Positions 31,513 to 32,371 of a DNA stretch of 32,371 bases are shown here, one piece after another; position 1 is the stretch's first letter; each line of letters starts with the position of its first letter. The stretch comes from Chloroflexota bacterium. Its GTDB lineage: Bacteria; Chloroflexota; Dehalococcoidia; Lucifugimonadales; UBA3495. A model generated the notes under the pieces. It was not told the DNA's origin. It made no database searches and saw nothing but the letters and a program-made list of their open reading frames with translations. A program made the position numbers and the translations under genes. Location of the stretch: assembly GCA_002710215.1 (NCBI GenBank), contig PAJQ01000062.1:6366-38736 (forward strand), written 5' to 3'.

Positions 31513-31558
31513 GGACAAAGTCCCCCTTTCGTAAAGGGGGACTTAGGGGGATTTCCCA
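31513..31558 (+). repeat. CCCCC/GGGGG hairpin repeat in the 5' leader
   Basis: TCCCCCTTT (31521-31529) pairs with AAAGGGGGA (31533-31541) around a 3-nt loop, followed by CTTAGGGGGATTTCCCAC. It lies about 38 nt upstream of the thiolase-like ATG. It is the same family as 8917-8958, in the same orientation relative to the gene it precedes. Confidence 0.65.
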
Positions 31559-31595
31559 CAAATCTAATCCCTAACCAAAGGAGCAGCGATAAAAT

Positions 31596-32371
31596 ATGCC
31601 TCAGGACAGAACCGCAGCCATAGTTGGGATCCACGAATACCCGTTGCGGGTGGTCGGCCCGGGTATCAGCGCACTTCAGATCAAAGCCGCCTCAGCAGCC
31701 AAGGCATTGGAAGATGCCGGCTTTGCTTGGAAAGACGTGGATGCCGTGTACGACACCGGTAGCGACCAGGGAATCGGGGGTTTGGGAATATCCGAGTATT
31801 TCGGATTCAAGCCCAGCATTATAGACAACACCTCGGTAGGTGGATCGTCCTTCGAGTTCCACGCCAATCATGCGCGCCGGATGATCGAGGCGGGCAAGTG
31901 CAATCTGGCGCTGATCACCTACGGCTCCACGTCCCACTCCGACCGGCGGGCCATCGGCACCGCGGGCGCCACCGGCGGCGGACCATCTAACCTGTTCCGA
32001 AACATGGAAGACCCTTGGGGACTTACCCTCATCGGCAACTACGCCATGGTGAAGATGCGCCATAAGTTTCAGTACGGCACGACCGACGAGCAGTTCGCCG
32101 CCATCTCGGTGGCGACTCGGCGCCATGCCATGCGCAACCCCGAGGCGGTCAAGGCCATGACCGACCTGGAGTTTGTCGGCGTCAATGAGATCAGTGTCGC
32201 AGACGTTCTGGACTCCCGGACCGTTGCTTACCCGCTGCACCTGCTGGAATGTTGCATGGTGTCGGATGGCGGCGGGGCCGTCCTGGTGGGCTCCGCCGAG
32301 ATGGCCCGCAACGCCAGGAAGAAGCCGGTGTGGATAATCGGCAGCGGTGAAGCCACCAAGTACCGGGAGAA
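31596..32371 (+). CDS. Thiolase-like protein (SCP2/acetyl-CoA acetyltransferase family), partial
   Basis: The first 258 codons of a gene that runs off the window. The protein opens MPQDRTAAIVGIHEYP and has KAASAAKALEDAGF, DNTSVGGSSFEFHANHARR and CCMVSDGGGAVLVG, the pattern of archaeal/Chloroflexota SCP2-type thiolases. Where active thiolases have the nucleophilic Cys, the sequence reads SVGGSS, so it probably lacks normal thiolase catalysis. Such proteins often act as a complex with a DUF35 (OB-fold, zinc) protein, which would be expected downstream. AAAGGAG precedes the ATG by 12 nt. Confidence 0.85.
   Translation, partial: MPQDRTAAIVGIHEYPLRVVGPGISALQIKAASAAKALEDAGFAWKDVDAVYDTGSDQGIGGLGISEYFGFKPSIIDNTSVGGSSFEFHANHARRMIEAGKCNLALITYGSTSHSDRRAIGTAGATGGGPSNLFRNMEDPWGLTLIGNYAMVKMRHKFQYGTTDEQFAAISVATRRHAMRNPEAVKAMTDLEFVGVNEISVADVLDSRTVAYPLHLLECCMVSDGGGAVLVGSAEMARNARKKPVWIIGSGEATKYRE

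Noticed and set aside
31692..32240. Minus-strand frame of 182 codons opposite the thiolase-like gene
   Set aside because: Antisense shadow; the plus-strand frame matches a known family throughout.
1..32371. CRISPR array, tRNA or rRNA genes, insertion sequence transposases
   Set aside because: No regularly spaced direct repeats, cloverleaf or rRNA-like stretches, or transposase motifs were seen. Repeats here are isolated palindromes and two short tandem duplications.

Overview
This is a bacterial chromosomal segment of moderately high GC, densely coded, with short TTG/GTG/ATG-started genes in small operons. No rRNA, tRNA, CRISPR array, transposase or phage gene was seen. The gene mix suggests a Chloroflexota bacterium, perhaps a Dehalococcoidia/SAR202-type lineage: MeaB, HyuA/HyuB, an amidohydrolase-2 protein, a catabolic ThDP enzyme, a Cys-less thiolase-like protein, paired SDRs and UGSC proteins. 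That placement is inference from gene content only.

Layout. 1-2046: a palindromic repeat, a DUF429 protein and MeaB (minus strand). 2403-6299: a minus-strand run with a FAD amine oxidase-like protein, a 2-nt-linked cyclophilin-like protein and a cysteinyl-tRNA synthetase fused to a family 2 glycosyltransferase. 6513-9927: FmdB zinc ribbon, DUF971, an Xsc/acetolactate-synthase-like ThDP enzyme and an atypical crotonase. 10000-10525: a DUF433/DUF5615 (PIN-like) toxin-antitoxin pair. 10608-16926: a tight histidine operon in the order hisS-like, hisG, Zn-phospholipase-C-like gene, hisD, hisC, hisB. 17050-18646: two SDRs, one of which has lost its catalytic residues. 18788-20394: birA and a broken MalT/LuxR-type ATPase. 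20679-25514: a frameshifted alpha/beta hydrolase followed by hyuA-hyuB. 25523-29486: amidohydrolase, two small membrane proteins, an uncharacterised 345-residue protein and a UGSC selenoprotein, all minus strand. 29735-32371: a membrane-anchored alpha/beta hydrolase, a YfcE-like phosphodiesterase and the start of a thiolase-like gene running off the window.

The most unusual part is 27004-29486. Two genes there read through in-frame UGA. The first encodes a UGSC-family protein in which UGA sits exactly at the Sec of the U-G-S-C motif, followed at the right distance by a perfect 7-bp hairpin with G in its loop, a good bacterial SECIS. The second encodes a 113-residue three-helix membrane protein resembling MerT, in which two consecutive UGA codons replace the vicinal Cys-Cys pair, again followed by a hairpin. 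An ordinary annotation would miss or truncate both. Together with the protein encoded between them they may form a selenium-dependent metal or thiol system.

Intergenic spaces are unusually rich in palindromic dispersed repeats of several families. Two copies of one family sit in the same orientation just upstream of two start codons.
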